Program-made: the position numbers and the translations under genes
Shown here: one piece after another, positions 42,257 to 51,143 of the stretch
Numbering within the stretch: position 1 is the stretch's first letter
Layout of the letters: every line of letters starts with the position of its first letter
DNA from: Bacillus pumilus
GTDB taxonomy: Bacteria; Bacillota; Bacilli; Bacillales; Bacillaceae
Direction: 5' to 3'
Length of the DNA: 64,000 bases
Assembly (NCBI RefSeq): GCF_900186955.1
Contig: NZ_LT906438.1
Span: forward strand, 2,480,001 to 2,544,000
The notes under the pieces: model-generated
The model's input: the letters and a program-made list of their open reading frames with translations, nothing else
Told to the model about the DNA's origin: nothing
Databases searched by the model: none

Positions 42257-42682
42257 TCAGCGTGTAGACGGCATCCCGCCATCTTCAAGCTTTTGATCAA
42301 TCAGAGACGTATCGGTTTTTTCACCGAACCATTTTGACAGCCTGTCCTGCGCTTTTCCTTTCACATCATCATCAATGTAGACCGCTACTTGAATCAGAGC
42401 AAATGTGATCGCTCCTAAATCATCTGTATAGCCTACACCAATCAATGTATCGGGAATGAGGTCAATTGGAAGGATAAAGTATCCGAGTGCCCCAATAATA
42501 AGGGTCTTCGCTTTGACAGGTACTTCAGGTTTTTGCAATGTATAGTAAAGTAATAGCACAGCATAGACAAGAGAGACACCAGCTTTCTGTGCCGTCTTTT
42601 TTAACTTTTCCCAAAAGGCATGATCATTAAAATGCTTCTTTGAACGCTTCAATAGTTCTTTTTTCTCAGAACGATTCATCAT
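42257..42682 (-). CDS. DUF1232 (YkvA-type) membrane protein
   Basis: 141-aa protein with a basic N-terminus, a hydrophobic segment (VSLVYAVLLLYYTLQ, about residues 36-50) and the DUF1232 signature (IGALGYFILPIDLIPDTL, then GYTDDLGAI) at about 62-90. The family is widespread and of unknown function; the motif YFIxPxDLIPD is thought to lie at the membrane. Two adjacent ATGs follow GGAGGCGAT; either may start it. It converges with pgl and is downstream of dltD but behind dltD's terminator. Confidence 0.88.
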   Translation of the reverse strand: MMNRSEKKELLKRSKKHFNDHAFWEKLKKTAQKAGVSLVYAVLLLYYTLQKPEVPVKAKTLIIGALGYFILPIDLIPDTLIGVGYTDDLGAITFALIQVAVYIDDDVKGKAQDRLSKWFGEKTDTSLIDQKLEDGGMPSTR

Positions 42683-42753
42683 ATCGCCTCCATTTACAGC
42701 ATAGACCTTTTCCCTTCGTTATACAAGATATTCGCCAATTCGACAAACAAAAA

Positions 42754-42771
42754 GCAGCAGAAAGCTGCTGC
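42754..42771 (-). terminator. dlt operon terminator
   Basis: 7-bp stem GCAGCAG/CTGCTGC with a 4-nt loop and TTTTTG on the minus strand, right after dltD. Confidence 0.75.
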
Positions 42772-42774
42772 ATT

Positions 42775-43941
42775 CTACTGCTCTTTGTAAAACTTTTCGA
42801 TTGCCTTATCGATGTACACCCATCCTTTATAAGACACATGAATCGTATCTTTAAAGAAATAAGGATCGTACTCATGCTTAGTCAAATCTGCGACTTCATA
42901 CCCGTTATCGCGTATTTGATGATTGATTTTCTCATAATACTCTGTACGTCCCTCTTTCGGAAAACCGGTATAATCATACCATTTTCCGTTAACAGGAATC
43001 GTCACAAACAAAGGCTTTGCCCCTGCCTGTTTTAAAATATCCAGCATGATTTGAAAATCTTTGTATTCTGGTGATTCCGCATAAGAATGACCTTCACGGG
43101 AATCTTTCATCTTTTTCATGATCGGTTTCAGCTTGCGGTCAAACAGTTTTTGATTAATATAAAACGGGTTGTTCCCTGCTTTTTCCGCACCTAAGACGCT
43201 TGCTTCTTTTTCAAGCTCAGTCCATGTTTTTCCTTTGACTGATGGAGACGGTTGAAGCTTACGTTCATGTCCCGATCCAATTGTATAGTACATGTCTTTC
43301 TTTTGAAGCATGCCATAATACATTTTTGCAATAGGAGAAATCGCGCCATAAGCGAATTTGTTCCCAGAAAGCTCTGCTTTAAAAAGCTCTGTGATGACCA
43401 TGTCGTTCTTCACTGCTTTAAACGTCATGATTCTCTTAATCAGTTCTTTTTTCACAGCTGGATCAATTTCTTTATTATAAGCGAGATTCAGTGCTTGAAG
43501 CGCTGAATAGTTCGGCGCAAAGTGATTTTCGTCAGATCCCCATTTCACAAACCACTGAGGGGACACGATAAACACAAGCTTCTTCCCTTTTAATTCATCC
43601 ATATGCGCTGCAAAGTTCATCGCATGAATTAATGATTGCGATCCACCTTTTCCAATAAGATAAGGTGTAAACCCTTGAGGATTCTCATGAAAGAAATTTG
43701 AAGGGTGATATGGATCAAAACGTGATAGTTCAGAAGATCCATAGATCGGCAAATAAGTTGGATCTTTTAGCATTTCGTCTTGTAAATAAAGCCCTTGAAA
43801 CATCCCCGGATCTAATTCTGTGGCTGACTTTTGTAATTTGTCTTTTGGGATCAGATGTGAGAGCCATGCATTTGGTACAAGAAGAACACCAATGAATAGA
43901 ACAGCCGCTAAAATAAGCGGCCCAAAAAAACGCTTTTTCAT
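42775..43941 (-). CDS. dltD: D-alanyl-lipoteichoic acid biosynthesis protein DltD
   Basis: 388-aa membrane-anchored protein with one N-terminal membrane segment (about residues 5-27) and a large outside SGNH-hydrolase-like domain. The nucleophile region is LPIYGSSELSRFDPYHPSNFF (Ser in the GSSE motif, about residue 70), and the C-terminal Asp/His pair is in FFKDTIHVSYKGW. It transfers D-alanine to lipoteichoic acid outside the membrane. The ATG shares one base with the dltC stop. Confidence 0.97.
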   Translation of the reverse strand: MKKRFFGPLILAAVLFIGVLLVPNAWLSHLIPKDKLQKSATELDPGMFQGLYLQDEMLKDPTYLPIYGSSELSRFDPYHPSNFFHENPQGFTPYLIGKGGSQSLIHAMNFAAHMDELKGKKLVFIVSPQWFVKWGSDENHFAPNYSALQALNLAYNKEIDPAVKKELIKRIMTFKAVKNDMVITELFKAELSGNKFAYGAISPIAKMYYGMLQKKDMYYTIGSGHERKLQPSPSVKGKTWTELEKEASVLGAEKAGNNPFYINQKLFDRKLKPIMKKMKDSREGHSYAESPEYKDFQIMLDILKQAGAKPLFVTIPVNGKWYDYTGFPKEGRTEYYEKINHQIRDNGYEVADLTKHEYDPYFFKDTIHVSYKGWVYIDKAIEKFYKEQ

Positions 43942-44177
43942 TACTTCATCTCTGCCAGCTGCTCAGCAATGTGATTCGGTGTATCCCACACATCACGATC
44001 AAACTCTGTAATCGGAACAGTAATTCCAAGTTGACTTTCGATTGCCATAAGCAGTTCTACTGTACCAAATGAATCTAGAAGACCTTCGTCAAAAATTGCA
44101 ATCTCTGGATTTTCTTTCACAACGTCATCCTGACAAACCTCTGCAATAATACCGTATACTTGATTTTTAAATTCCAT
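43941..44177 (-). CDS. dltC: D-alanyl carrier protein DltC
   Basis: 78-aa acyl-carrier-type protein. Ser36 in EGLLDSFGTVELLM is the phosphopantetheine attachment site. It accepts D-alanine from DltA and hands it to the DltB channel. Size matches the family exactly. It lies 21 nt after dltB. Confidence 0.98.
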   Translation of the reverse strand: MEFKNQVYGIIAEVCQDDVVKENPEIAIFDEGLLDSFGTVELLMAIESQLGITVPITEFDRDVWDTPNHIAEQLAEMK

Positions 44178-44198
44178 AATTTTCTACTCCCTTAATCA

Positions 44199-45383
44199 TT
44201 AATGATGAAATGGTTTTCCTGAAAAAATATAAAATCCGAAACAAATCACATGGAATGTAATAATGATCGACACAACCATTGTGACCTTATTATCCGGCCA
44301 CCACTTGTGTTTTTTATTCCATTTCTCGAATAAATTGTAACCGGACATCACAACTGCGTGATATAGTCCGTAAATAATATATTGAAGTGCTAGACCATGC
44401 CAAGCACCCATCAATAGAAAGAGGACAAAGTACCCAATATTTGATACAGCCATACGGTTCTTGATCCACTTCTTTTTTGTCATAAAGAACACAAATCTCA
44501 TAAACACGTAGTCTCTGAACCAGAAGGACAGGGACATGTGCCAGCGATTCCAGAAGTCTTTAATGTTCCGGCTGATAAACGGTTTGTTAAAGTTTTCTGG
44601 TGATTTAATGCCCATCATATAACTCACACCAACAGCAAATGCTGTATAACCAGCAAAGTCAAAGAACAAATACATACTGTACGCATACATATATGTTAAC
44701 TGTTGAACAAAGTGACTGCTGCTAATATGATGAATATTCATCAGAATATACGTGTGAATCAAATAACCAATAATGAACTTATATAAGAAGCCGATAAAAA
44801 CTTTATGAATACCCGCGTATAGAAGATCACTGTACGCTTCCTTTTCAGGCGGCGTATCCATATCCTTTTCAAACCGGCGGTAACGATCAATCGGACCTGA
44901 TGAAATCGTCGGGAAAAAGACAATGAAATAGACCAAACGATGAATCGGCATTTTCTTCTTAATCAAGCCGTCTCTTGTCTCGATAATTAACTGAACACCT
45001 TTAAATGTTAAGTACGAGATCCCTAAAAAGCTCAGCCAGTTCATTGGCGGCGGTTGATGCGGCTGATGAGTTAAAAAGAACGGTAAAACCTTTGATAGCA
45101 CAAGCGGCAAAATCGATGCCACCACTGCCATATAGAAGACAGACGCTTGATTCGCTTTCAACCGGTACGAAAGGTACAGGCGGATGATCAAGACTTGCCA
45201 CACTGTAAACAAGAAGAGTAGCAGCGCGCCATGTGCATCCTTAGAGAAAATAAGGGCGAGTGCCACAACCGTTGCAAACATGTTGTAGCCCTGCATTCTT
45301 TTGCCGCGAAGACCAAGAATGATCGTCGGCAAAAGAAGAACACCAATTAGAATGAAGAAAAAGAATGAACTAAACGGAATCAT
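44199..45383 (-). CDS. dltB: D-alanyl transfer protein DltB (MBOAT)
   Basis: 394-aa polytopic membrane O-acyltransferase with about eleven hydrophobic segments. The family motifs are [20 protein letters not shown] and the catalytic histidine region [20 protein letters not shown]. It receives D-alanine from DltC and passes it across the membrane. ATG overlaps the dltA stop by 4 nt. Confidence 0.97.
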   Translation of the reverse strand: MIPFSSFFFFILIGVLLLPTIILGLRGKRMQGYNMFATVVALALIFSKDAHGALLLFLFTVWQVLIIRLYLSYRLKANQASVFYMAVVASILPLVLSKVLPFFLTHQPHQPPPMNWLSFLGISYLTFKGVQLIIETRDGLIKKKMPIHRLVYFIVFFPTISSGPIDRYRRFEKDMDTPPEKEAYSDLLYAGIHKVFIGFLYKFIIGYLIHTYILMNIHHISSSHFVQQLTYMYAYSMYLFFDFAGYTAFAVGVSYMMGIKSPENFNKPFISRNIKDFWNRWHMSLSFWFRDYVFMRFVFFMTKKKWIKNRMAVSNIGYFVLFLLMGAWHGLALQYIIYGLYHAVVMSGYNLFEKWNKKHKWWPDNKVTMVVSIIITFHVICFGFYIFSGKPFHH

Positions 45384-46885
45384 AGAAGAACCTCTTTCGC
45401 GATTCTTTTACGGTCAACCTTCCCGTTTGGCGTCATGTATAGCTGCTCAAGATAGACAAACTTTCTTGGAATCATGTACGCAGGCAGTGAATCCGCCATT
45501 TCTTTCTTAATTGCACTTGTCAGCTGATATTCTTTTTCAAAAGAATGCGCTGCTGGAACAATGGCTGCAATTAAGTACTCCACATGACCGTTTGGCTGGA
45601 ACGGCACAATCACACAAGCATTGACATACGTTGTCTCGCTCACATGATATTCAATTTCTTCAAGCTCCATTCGGTATCCATGCAGCTTAATTTGATAGTC
45701 CAGACGGCCGTGGCATGTAATCAAACCATCCTGCGTCACACCTGCATCACCTGTACGGTAAGCAGGGCGCCCTTCGTATTCAAAGAACACTTTATCTGTT
45801 AAGGCTTGTTCACCTAAGTAGCCTCTCGTGACGCTTGGCCCCACGATGACAATTTCCCCTTTTTCACCGTCAGGAAGTGCATTGCCTTCTTCATCTAAAA
45901 TAACGATATCTGTATCCGGTTTGGCGTAGCCGACTGGTAAAGAATCGTGCTGATCAAGAATCGCTTGCGTGACTTCAATCGATGTGATCGCAACAGTTGC
46001 TTCAGTCGGACCATACGTATTAAAGACCTGCGCCTTTGGAAAACGCTCAAGGAGCGCACTTGCTACAGATACAGGAAGTGCCTCTCCGCAGAACAAGAAA
46101 ACTTTCAACTCTGGTAAAAGCTCCCCTGTAAAGGAAGGGTCCATTAAGCACATTTGCACAAAGGAAGGTGTTGATGTCCACACTTCAACGTCAGATTGAC
46201 CAAGTGCTGCAAACATATCCTTCGGCTTATTCACTAGATCTTTCACTAAACAGTAAAGCGTGCCGCCTGATTGAAGCGCTGGATACAAATCCATCACTGA
46301 TAAGTCAAAAGAAAATGGTGCTTGATTTAAGAACGTGCGTCCCCCGTCAATTGGGAAGTCTCGGCACATCCACTCTGTAAAGCTTTCTAAATTATTGGCT
46401 GTTACCTGAACGCCTTTCGGTTTTCCGGTACTGCCAGACGTATAAATGATGTAAAAGACATCATCCTGTTGAACCCACTGCGAGGATGGCGGTGCTTCTT
46501 TTTCAAGAGCTAAAAGAGATGCCGCACTTTTCACTTCAATGTGTTCTTCTACATCTAGTACATTCTGCTCATTTGCACAAATCAACAGACTGGCTTTTGA
46601 GCTTTCAATAATTGAAACGATACGCTCAGCAGGGATTGAGATGTCGACCGGAATGTATGGTCTACCTGATTTCACACTGCCTAAGAAAGAAATGAGCATC
46701 TCCGGCTCCATATGACCGTATACAATGACAGGTGCACTATCTGTAGCGACTGCATCGATGGCACCAGCCATTTGGTCTGATAGATGCCAAAGCTCATCAT
46801 ATGTGATCGAAGCATGTTGAGAAACAAATGCTGGCTGTTTTGGTTTCGTTTGTTGGTATTCTTGAATCGTGTGTAATAGTTTCAT
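45380..46885 (-). CDS. dltA: D-alanine--D-alanyl carrier protein ligase DltA
   Basis: 501-aa adenylate-forming enzyme activating D-alanine and loading DltC. The P-loop core motif is [17 protein letters not shown] (about residues 148-164). [20 protein letters not shown] and the C-terminal lysine in [14 protein letters not shown] are the other standard adenylation motifs. It lies 14 nt after dltX. Confidence 0.98.
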   Translation of the reverse strand: MKLLHTIQEYQQTKPKQPAFVSQHASITYDELWHLSDQMAGAIDAVATDSAPVIVYGHMEPEMLISFLGSVKSGRPYIPVDISIPAERIVSIIESSKASLLICANEQNVLDVEEHIEVKSAASLLALEKEAPPSSQWVQQDDVFYIIYTSGSTGKPKGVQVTANNLESFTEWMCRDFPIDGGRTFLNQAPFSFDLSVMDLYPALQSGGTLYCLVKDLVNKPKDMFAALGQSDVEVWTSTPSFVQMCLMDPSFTGELLPELKVFLFCGEALPVSVASALLERFPKAQVFNTYGPTEATVAITSIEVTQAILDQHDSLPVGYAKPDTDIVILDEEGNALPDGEKGEIVIVGPSVTRGYLGEQALTDKVFFEYEGRPAYRTGDAGVTQDGLITCHGRLDYQIKLHGYRMELEEIEYHVSETTYVNACVIVPFQPNGHVEYLIAAIVPAAHSFEKEYQLTSAIKKEMADSLPAYMIPRKFVYLEQLYMTPNGKVDRKRIAKEVLL

Positions 46886-46899
46886 AGTTTAATCTCCAA

Positions 46900-47043
46900 T
46901 TAAAAATCGTTGTAAATGAATGATCCCGTATTAGCTGTGTGGAATCCGTAAATAAAGAACAATAATAGCAAAATAAGTAAGTAAAAGCTCGTATATCCTA
47001 TCCATTTTACAGACTTATTTTCTGATAGCTTTTTGAATAGCAT
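46900..47043 (-). CDS. dltX: Small membrane protein DltX
   Basis: 47 codons, too short for most ORF filters. Starts ATG 47041-47043 behind AAGAGGTT. One membrane segment (FYLLILLLLFFIYGFHTAN, about residues 20-38) is followed by the invariant-looking C-terminal motif SFIYNDF. DltX family members sit upstream of dltA across Firmicutes and their C-terminal motif interacts with DltB/DltD in D-Ala transfer. The stop is 14 nt before dltA, so it is the first operon gene. Confidence 0.92.
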   Translation of the reverse strand: MLFKKLSENKSVKWIGYTSFYLLILLLLFFIYGFHTANTGSFIYNDF

Positions 47044-47076
47044 ATTGATAACCTCTTTTCTTTTGACACTTATAGA

Positions 47077-47103
47077 GACGCATGAATCATTAAAAGAGTT
47101 TCA
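47077..47103 (-). promoter_or_regulatory. ECF sigma promoter of dltXABCD
   Basis: TGAAAC (47098-47103) and CGTC (47077-47080) on the minus strand, 17-nt spacer, matching the pattern of B. subtilis envelope-stress ECF factors (sigma-X/M/V). It lies 33 nt before dltX. Confidence 0.65.
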
Positions 47104-47181
47104 TATCAAAACATAAAAATTTTAAGAAATCATGAAAAAAGATGTCGAACCTTGGAACGTCTCTTTTGGCAAAGCTGTCTT

Positions 47182-47210
47182 ATTGTAACAAAGATTTAAT
47201 ACATTTGAAA
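47182..47210 (-). promoter_or_regulatory. candidate sigma-A promoter of dltXABCD
   Basis: TTTCAA (47205-47210) and TACAAT (47182-47187) on the minus strand with a 17-nt spacer, about 140 nt before dltX. It could give basal expression beside the ECF promoter. Confidence 0.45.
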
Positions 47211-47265
47211 TAAAATCCGAGCTTAAATTTGCCTTAAAATTGGTGAAAGCTGTCGAATAAACACA

Positions 47266-47294
47266 AAAGCCACCTAGTTTACCTAGATGGCTTT
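47266..47294 (-). terminator. Kelch gene terminator
   Basis: 12-bp stem (AAAGCCATCTAG/CTAGGTGGCTTT with one G-U) and a 5-nt loop, then TTGTGTTT on the minus strand, just after the Kelch gene stop. Confidence 0.75.
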
Positions 47295-47302
47295 GATTTT
47301 AA

Positions 47303-48541
47303 TTACTTCTTATATTTATTGACTTCGAACATGAGAATATTTTTGAACACCACATAATCCTTTTTACTTTCAAAGGGACCTTTATTGTTGTCATGCTCGT
47401 CAATCTCATAAAACCCTGGTCCTTCTCCGGCATCACGCTTTTTGTACCAGGATAGGAAAGCGTTGACTTCTTTCATGGAGAGGTCATACTCTTTTTGCAA
47501 ACCATTGACCATTGTGATGATGAGAAGGGCATTACCGTCTTCATCAGTTGCATCGTCTTTTGGTGGTGTGGTTGGTTCAGGGTCTTTGTCGCCTGGGGTT
47601 TCGGTGTTGTTTGGAAATTCTAGGTCTTTTAAGGAGATAGAGATGACAGATTTGTAGTTTCTATCAGCAATATCGGTATAATTCAAATTTATATTATATT
47701 GACGTCCTCCTATTACATATAACATATCCCCTATAATAACTGATGAAGCACCAACACGAATATCATTGTTAGGTACAACTACTTTCACCATTTCTTCTTT
47801 TTCAGCATTATAGACATATAATCTATTAGGTGAAATGCCTGGTAAAATCATATTATCTTTATAAGTAACTCCACTCAGATATACTTTTTTAAATCCTCCT
47901 TTTTTTGCAGACCAACTATCATTAGAAGCATCAAATTCAAAAATTTCACTATTATTGTTTTCTCCAATAATATAGAACTTCCCTTTCAAAACTAGACCAA
48001 TTGCTCTTTGTGTTTTAAATGATGGTGAAGCTTCCTTTTTCCATTTGTTTTCTGTTAGATCATAACTAAAAAATTCATTGCCACCTAATACATAAATTTT
48101 ATCTCCCATAACACCAGCTTGAACATTATAAGCACCTTTAGAAGGACTTTCAAAAGGAATATCAGTTAAAACTTCCCACTCGTCTTTTTTTGTATCGTAC
48201 ACTTCAAATTTATTGAAGGAATTTTGGTGATTTCCTGCTAGAACATAAATTTTAGACCCCACAACAACAGATGCTGCTCCCCCTCTCCCGCTAGGCATAT
48301 CTTTCCTTTTCGTCCATTTATCAGCGGAAGGGTCATACTCTAATGTTTCGTTAAGAGCATTAAATCCTCCAATTACATATATTTTCCCATCAACTGCATT
48401 AGCTACAGCTCCAATTCTTGCTGTTGGCAAATCAGCTAATTGATTCCATTCATCCTTAGCAGCATTTGCAACTTGAAATACCTGTGTGAATGAAAGAATT
48501 ACTAGTAACATCATGACGATCCATTTTTTCAAAAATAACAC
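47303..48541 (-). CDS. Secreted Kelch-repeat protein
   Basis: 412 aa with a signal peptide (MLFLKKWIVMMLLVILSF, cleavage probably after VANA-A, about residue 27). Six or so Kelch blades follow (ARIGAVANAVDGKIYVIGG; GRGGAASVVVGSKIYVLAG; VQAGVMGDKIYVLGGN; RVGASSVIIGDMLYVIGG). Then an acidic/Pro-rich linker (about 310-333) and a C-terminal domain of about 75 residues (LSMKEVNAFLSWYKKRDAG; KDYVVFKNILMFEV). That C-terminal domain type occurs on varied Bacillus exported proteins as I recall. By hand count 47401-47640 is about 45% GC, but 47641-47940 about 30%, so the Kelch part looks acquired. Function unknown; probably cell-surface binding. Confidence 0.85.
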   Translation of the reverse strand: MLFLKKWIVMMLLVILSFTQVFQVANAAKDEWNQLADLPTARIGAVANAVDGKIYVIGGFNALNETLEYDPSADKWTKRKDMPSGRGGAASVVVGSKIYVLAGNHQNSFNKFEVYDTKKDEWEVLTDIPFESPSKGAYNVQAGVMGDKIYVLGGNEFFSYDLTENKWKKEASPSFKTQRAIGLVLKGKFYIIGENNNSEIFEFDASNDSWSAKKGGFKKVYLSGVTYKDNMILPGISPNRLYVYNAEKEEMVKVVVPNNDIRVGASSVIIGDMLYVIGGRQYNINLNYTDIADRNYKSVISISLKDLEFPNNTETPGDKDPEPTTPPKDDATDEDGNALLIITMVNGLQKEYDLSMKEVNAFLSWYKKRDAGEGPGFYEIDEHDNNKGPFESKKDYVVFKNILMFEVNKYKK

Positions 48542-48747
48542 TCCCTTTTCATTATCTTACTTCTTCATTATCGGAGTGTTTTTTAATTTGTATAGAATAA
48601 TTCATCTTTTTAAAGAGAAATTAATAGAAAAAACATCGAAAAAGTAACTTACTAAAGAGTCGCTTAAAATAATAGGTTCAATCAAAAACTGCCTGAGTCT
48701 ATAATCAAAGAACACAATAAAAAACCCATGATTTCATGAGTTTCTTC

Positions 48748-49388
48748 TCAGTCCATTATTAAAAAATCCGTCACAAGGCAAGCGGGCTCTCCGTTTTGAT
48801 CTAGCCCCAAAAGCTTGGATACATCCCGTCGCCGAAGCCTGTTGTAAACATGGCAATGTCCACTTTGTCATGAAAACGGGTGACGAGCCAGTCCCATGTG
48901 TGCTTGTAGTTTTGCTCAAGCGCTTCTGCAAATTCTTCATAAAGATAGAAATCATTGTCCTCTTTATATCGCTTATCCTCTTAAGCTTGTAAATATCGTG
49001 CTGCTTCCGCATCCATGAAACAACCCATTCCCGTATTTACACCGTAGCCGAAGAACTCGTCTTCTTTCAATTGATTGAGTTCCTGCCCTGCTCTTGTGGC
49101 AAGCTCCCATTCTGTTGCTTGCTCGTTTGTGAACTTGATCATTGCATAGGCAACGCGTTCGTCACCGCTTTGCAACCGCTTAACTATAAGTAGAATAGGA
49201 TATTTTCCTAGAGCAACCTTCCTCGTAAACGATTGGTCCCCTTCTGAAACAAAAGGATCGCAGGCAACGATATGACCGCTCGTGATCTCAGTATAGCCTA
49301 ACTGTTTGGCGAATAATTGATCACCCTCTTGACTGCTTGTTGTCTCTCCATTTCTATATAACAGGTGTGTTGGATTGATGTTGTACAA
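48748..49388 (-). pseudogene. DUF4241 protein gene, broken
   Basis: A DUF4241-type reading frame (MYNINPTHLLYRNGETTSSQ ... GYGVNTGMGCFMDAEAARYL) is interrupted by an in-frame TAA (48981-48983). It continues in the same frame (EDNDFYLYEEFAEALEQNYK, then DIAMFTTGFGDGMYPSFWG) and then needs a one-base shift near 48806 to finish LDQNGEPACLVTDFLIMD. Intact it would be about 213 aa. DUF4241 proteins are of unknown role and are common in Bacillus accessory regions. Sequencing error could explain one lesion but hardly both. Confidence 0.85.
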
Positions 49389-49446
49389 GTGACCATTCCT
49401 TTCTTTGTTTTTCTGGGACGTTTGGGATTATGTACTTTTCCACCAT

Positions 49447-49715
49447 TTAACCTGTCAATTTTCTAAGGATAAATTTCAAAGTATGATCATCCATAAAACA
49501 TCCATTTCCAGTATCAACTCTATAACCGGAGAACTGATCCCCCTGTAAATCACTTTCTAACTGTCCATTTGATAATGCAAGTTCCTACTTAAAACTCGAT
49601 TCATCTTTTCCTTCTACTATACATCTTAATTTTTTTAGTTGGAGAAAAAATTATTCTCTCTTTTGAATATTTACCCTTTGCGATGTCTTTTTCATTAGTA
49701 AAAATAAATGGAAGG
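49447..49715 (-). pseudogene. Second DUF4241 remnant
   Basis: Directly upstream of the first, a more decayed copy can be read in pieces on the minus strand: PFIFTNEKDIAKGKYSKERI, then after a frame change IVEGKDESSFK, a stop where the paralogue has Trp, and ELALSNGQLESDLQGDQFSG with VDTGNGCFMDDHTLKFIL. It aligns with the middle of the first copy (GYGVNTGMGCFMDAEAARYL). No intact start or N-terminus remains. Confidence 0.7.
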
Positions 49716-49728
49716 TTAATTAAAAAAC

Positions 49729-49746
49729 GCCCTTCCAATGAAGGGC
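49729..49746 (-). terminator. Terminator of the 59-codon membrane protein
   Basis: 7-bp stem GCCCTTC/GAAGGGC with a 4-nt loop followed by GTTTTTTAATT on the minus strand. Confidence 0.8.
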
Positions 49747-49753
49747 TGTGTTA

Positions 49754-49933
49754 TTAACTATTTTCTTTTGAGTATTTCTTAATTAATGCTTCGCTAATCC
49801 TGCTTACGATATAGATCGCAACTGCTAAAATCAGCATCAACGGAAACATGCTTAAACGATCATCTGCAACATATACAATGATCCCCACAATGATAGCCAC
49901 TACGATTGCCGTTAAAAAATGCTTCACCGCCAT
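49754..49933 (-). CDS. Small two-segment membrane protein (59 aa)
   Basis: ATG 49931-49933 with AAAGGGGTGAG just upstream. Two hydrophobic stretches (FLTAIVVAIIVGIIVYVA and LSMFPLMLILAVAIYIV) are separated by a short charged turn ADDR, and the C-terminus is basic (ALIKKYSKENS). It has its own terminator. No family recognised. Just below a 60-aa cut-off, so easily missed. Confidence 0.75.
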   Translation of the reverse strand: MAVKHFLTAIVVAIIVGIIVYVADDRLSMFPLMLILAVAIYIVSRISEALIKKYSKENS

Positions 49934-50124
49934 CTCACCCCTTTGTATAAATCATATACATTTTATTACACAAAAGGTTTAATTGAAATAATTTCCATGA
50001 AATCAGCAAGTTTCGTTTGTCCGCTCTTAAAGTAGATTGCTATCCCCTTATGTTGTTCGTGAAATTTCCATATGTTAAAATCAACTAAAATACCTATTTA
50101 ATGGATCAATCAGGAGGTCATTAA

Positions 50125-50313
50125 GTGACACAGCAAAGCACGCCATCCAAAATGTTATTAATTACTTTACCCGGCGCTATTATTGCCCTTGTGATGATCT
50201 TAGGGAGAATTGATACACCTGTAACAAATGTTTTATTTTATATTGTAGCTTTCAGTGTGATGGGTTTAGTGGTTTCAAGCTTATTAAAAGACTACAGAAA
50301 AAAGAAAAATTAA
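50125..50313 (+). CDS. Small two-segment membrane protein (62 aa)
   Basis: GTG start with CAGGAGGTCATTAA upstream. Two hydrophobic stretches (MLLITLPGAIIALVMILG and VLFYIVAFSVMGLVVSSLL) flank a short RIDTPVTN loop, with a basic tail KDYRKKKN. It is divergent from the 59-aa gene and similar to it in layout, though identity is low. Function unknown. Confidence 0.75.
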   Translation: MTQQSTPSKMLLITLPGAIIALVMILGRIDTPVTNVLFYIVAFSVMGLVVSSLLKDYRKKKN

Positions 50314-50446
50314 CTCCTCATCTTGGGAGCTGTCGTTTATGCAGCTCGCTGTCTGTTTGTGAAAGCTCCAAACTTTAAGGATTTAAGCAAACTTAATGAT
50401 TCATAAAATAATTAAATGAAATTTAGACTTCACCGTGTTATCTAGC

Positions 50447-50860
50447 TTACCAGCCACCATACCAGCCGCCGTGTCCTCCACCGTGTCCTCCGCCGTGTCC
50501 TCCGCCGTGTCCTCCGCCGTGTCCTCCGCCGTGTCCTCCGCCGTGTCCTCCACTAGGTTGACATAACGTTCCGGGTTGATTAATTTGAGCAACATCTATA
50601 GGACTAACTCTTCTTCTAATTGGAGCACCACCACCTGGAGGATATTGGTCAAATGTCCAAAGAAAGTCATTAGGTGTAGCTGGTAGACCTGTTGGAGAAG
50701 CAATCATGTCTACACTTATAAAGCGTACATTACCAAAACATGTACCATCGTTCATCAGAATATCAACATTCTTATTAATCCATTCAGTTCCCGCTCCAGC
50801 TGGTTGGTAGTGAAATACACGCGTTCCTTGCTGCCTGTAAGGATCGTAATTATTATTCAC
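50447..50860 (-). CDS. Gly/His-repeat protein, possible spore or surface protein
   Basis: 137 aa from GTG 50858-50860 with ATGAGGAGGAGATATAA upstream. The first about 100 residues look like a small folded beta domain (TEWINKNVDILMNDGTCFG, then VRFISVDMIASPTGL, FLWTFDQYPPGG). It ends with seven tandem GGHG units followed by GWYGGW. No signal peptide. His/Gly repeats suggest metal binding or cross-linking. B. subtilis coat and crust proteins often carry such tails, but I do not recognise the family and found no clear mother-cell promoter. Confidence 0.75.
   Translation of the reverse strand: MNNNYDPYRQQGTRVFHYQPAGAGTEWINKNVDILMNDGTCFGNVRFISVDMIASPTGLPATPNDFLWTFDQYPPGGGAPIRRRVSPIDVAQINQPGTLCQPSGGHGGGHGGGHGGGHGGGHGGGHGGGHGGWYGGW
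50463..50553. repeat. 12-bp tandem repeat inside the Gly/His gene
   Basis: Seven near-identical copies of a 12-bp unit (plus strand CCGCCGTGTCCT in rotated form) without spacers. It codes GGHG repeats and should be prone to copy-number change. Confidence 0.9.
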
Positions 50861-51143
50861 TTATATCTCCTCCTCATTGATAAAAAGACCATTTGTCTAA
50901 ATATACATATGGTTAATTTTCCTGCTGGTTTAGACTAATACCTATATGTAAAAGCCTAATTTTTTTAGATTCAAAAGAAAGATTGTTATATGTACTTTTT
51001 GAAACAAATTTGCTAATCGAAAACAACCGTATAAAAGCGGTGATATCTTTCCTTAGATAGCACTCAAGTATATAACATGCTATAGATTATTCTTATCGAG
51101 TAGCATTGATTGTTTTGTCACGTTACCGCACTAAAACATGCCC
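50861..51143. other. Intergenic region with no clear feature
   Basis: 283 nt, AT-rich. It contains the leader of the Gly/His gene and the downstream flank of the 37-codon ORF. I see no ORF with a ribosome site, no strong hairpin and no convincing promoter. Confidence 0.4.

Noticed and set aside
50463..50553. Regular short repeats resembling a CRISPR array
   Set aside because: Units are 12 bp, contiguous and without unique spacers, and they encode an in-frame GGHG tail.
50401..50595. Minus-strand ORF coding repeated Glu-Asp-Thr-Ala
   Set aside because: It is the 12-bp repeat of the Gly/His gene read in another frame; no ribosome site and no independent support.
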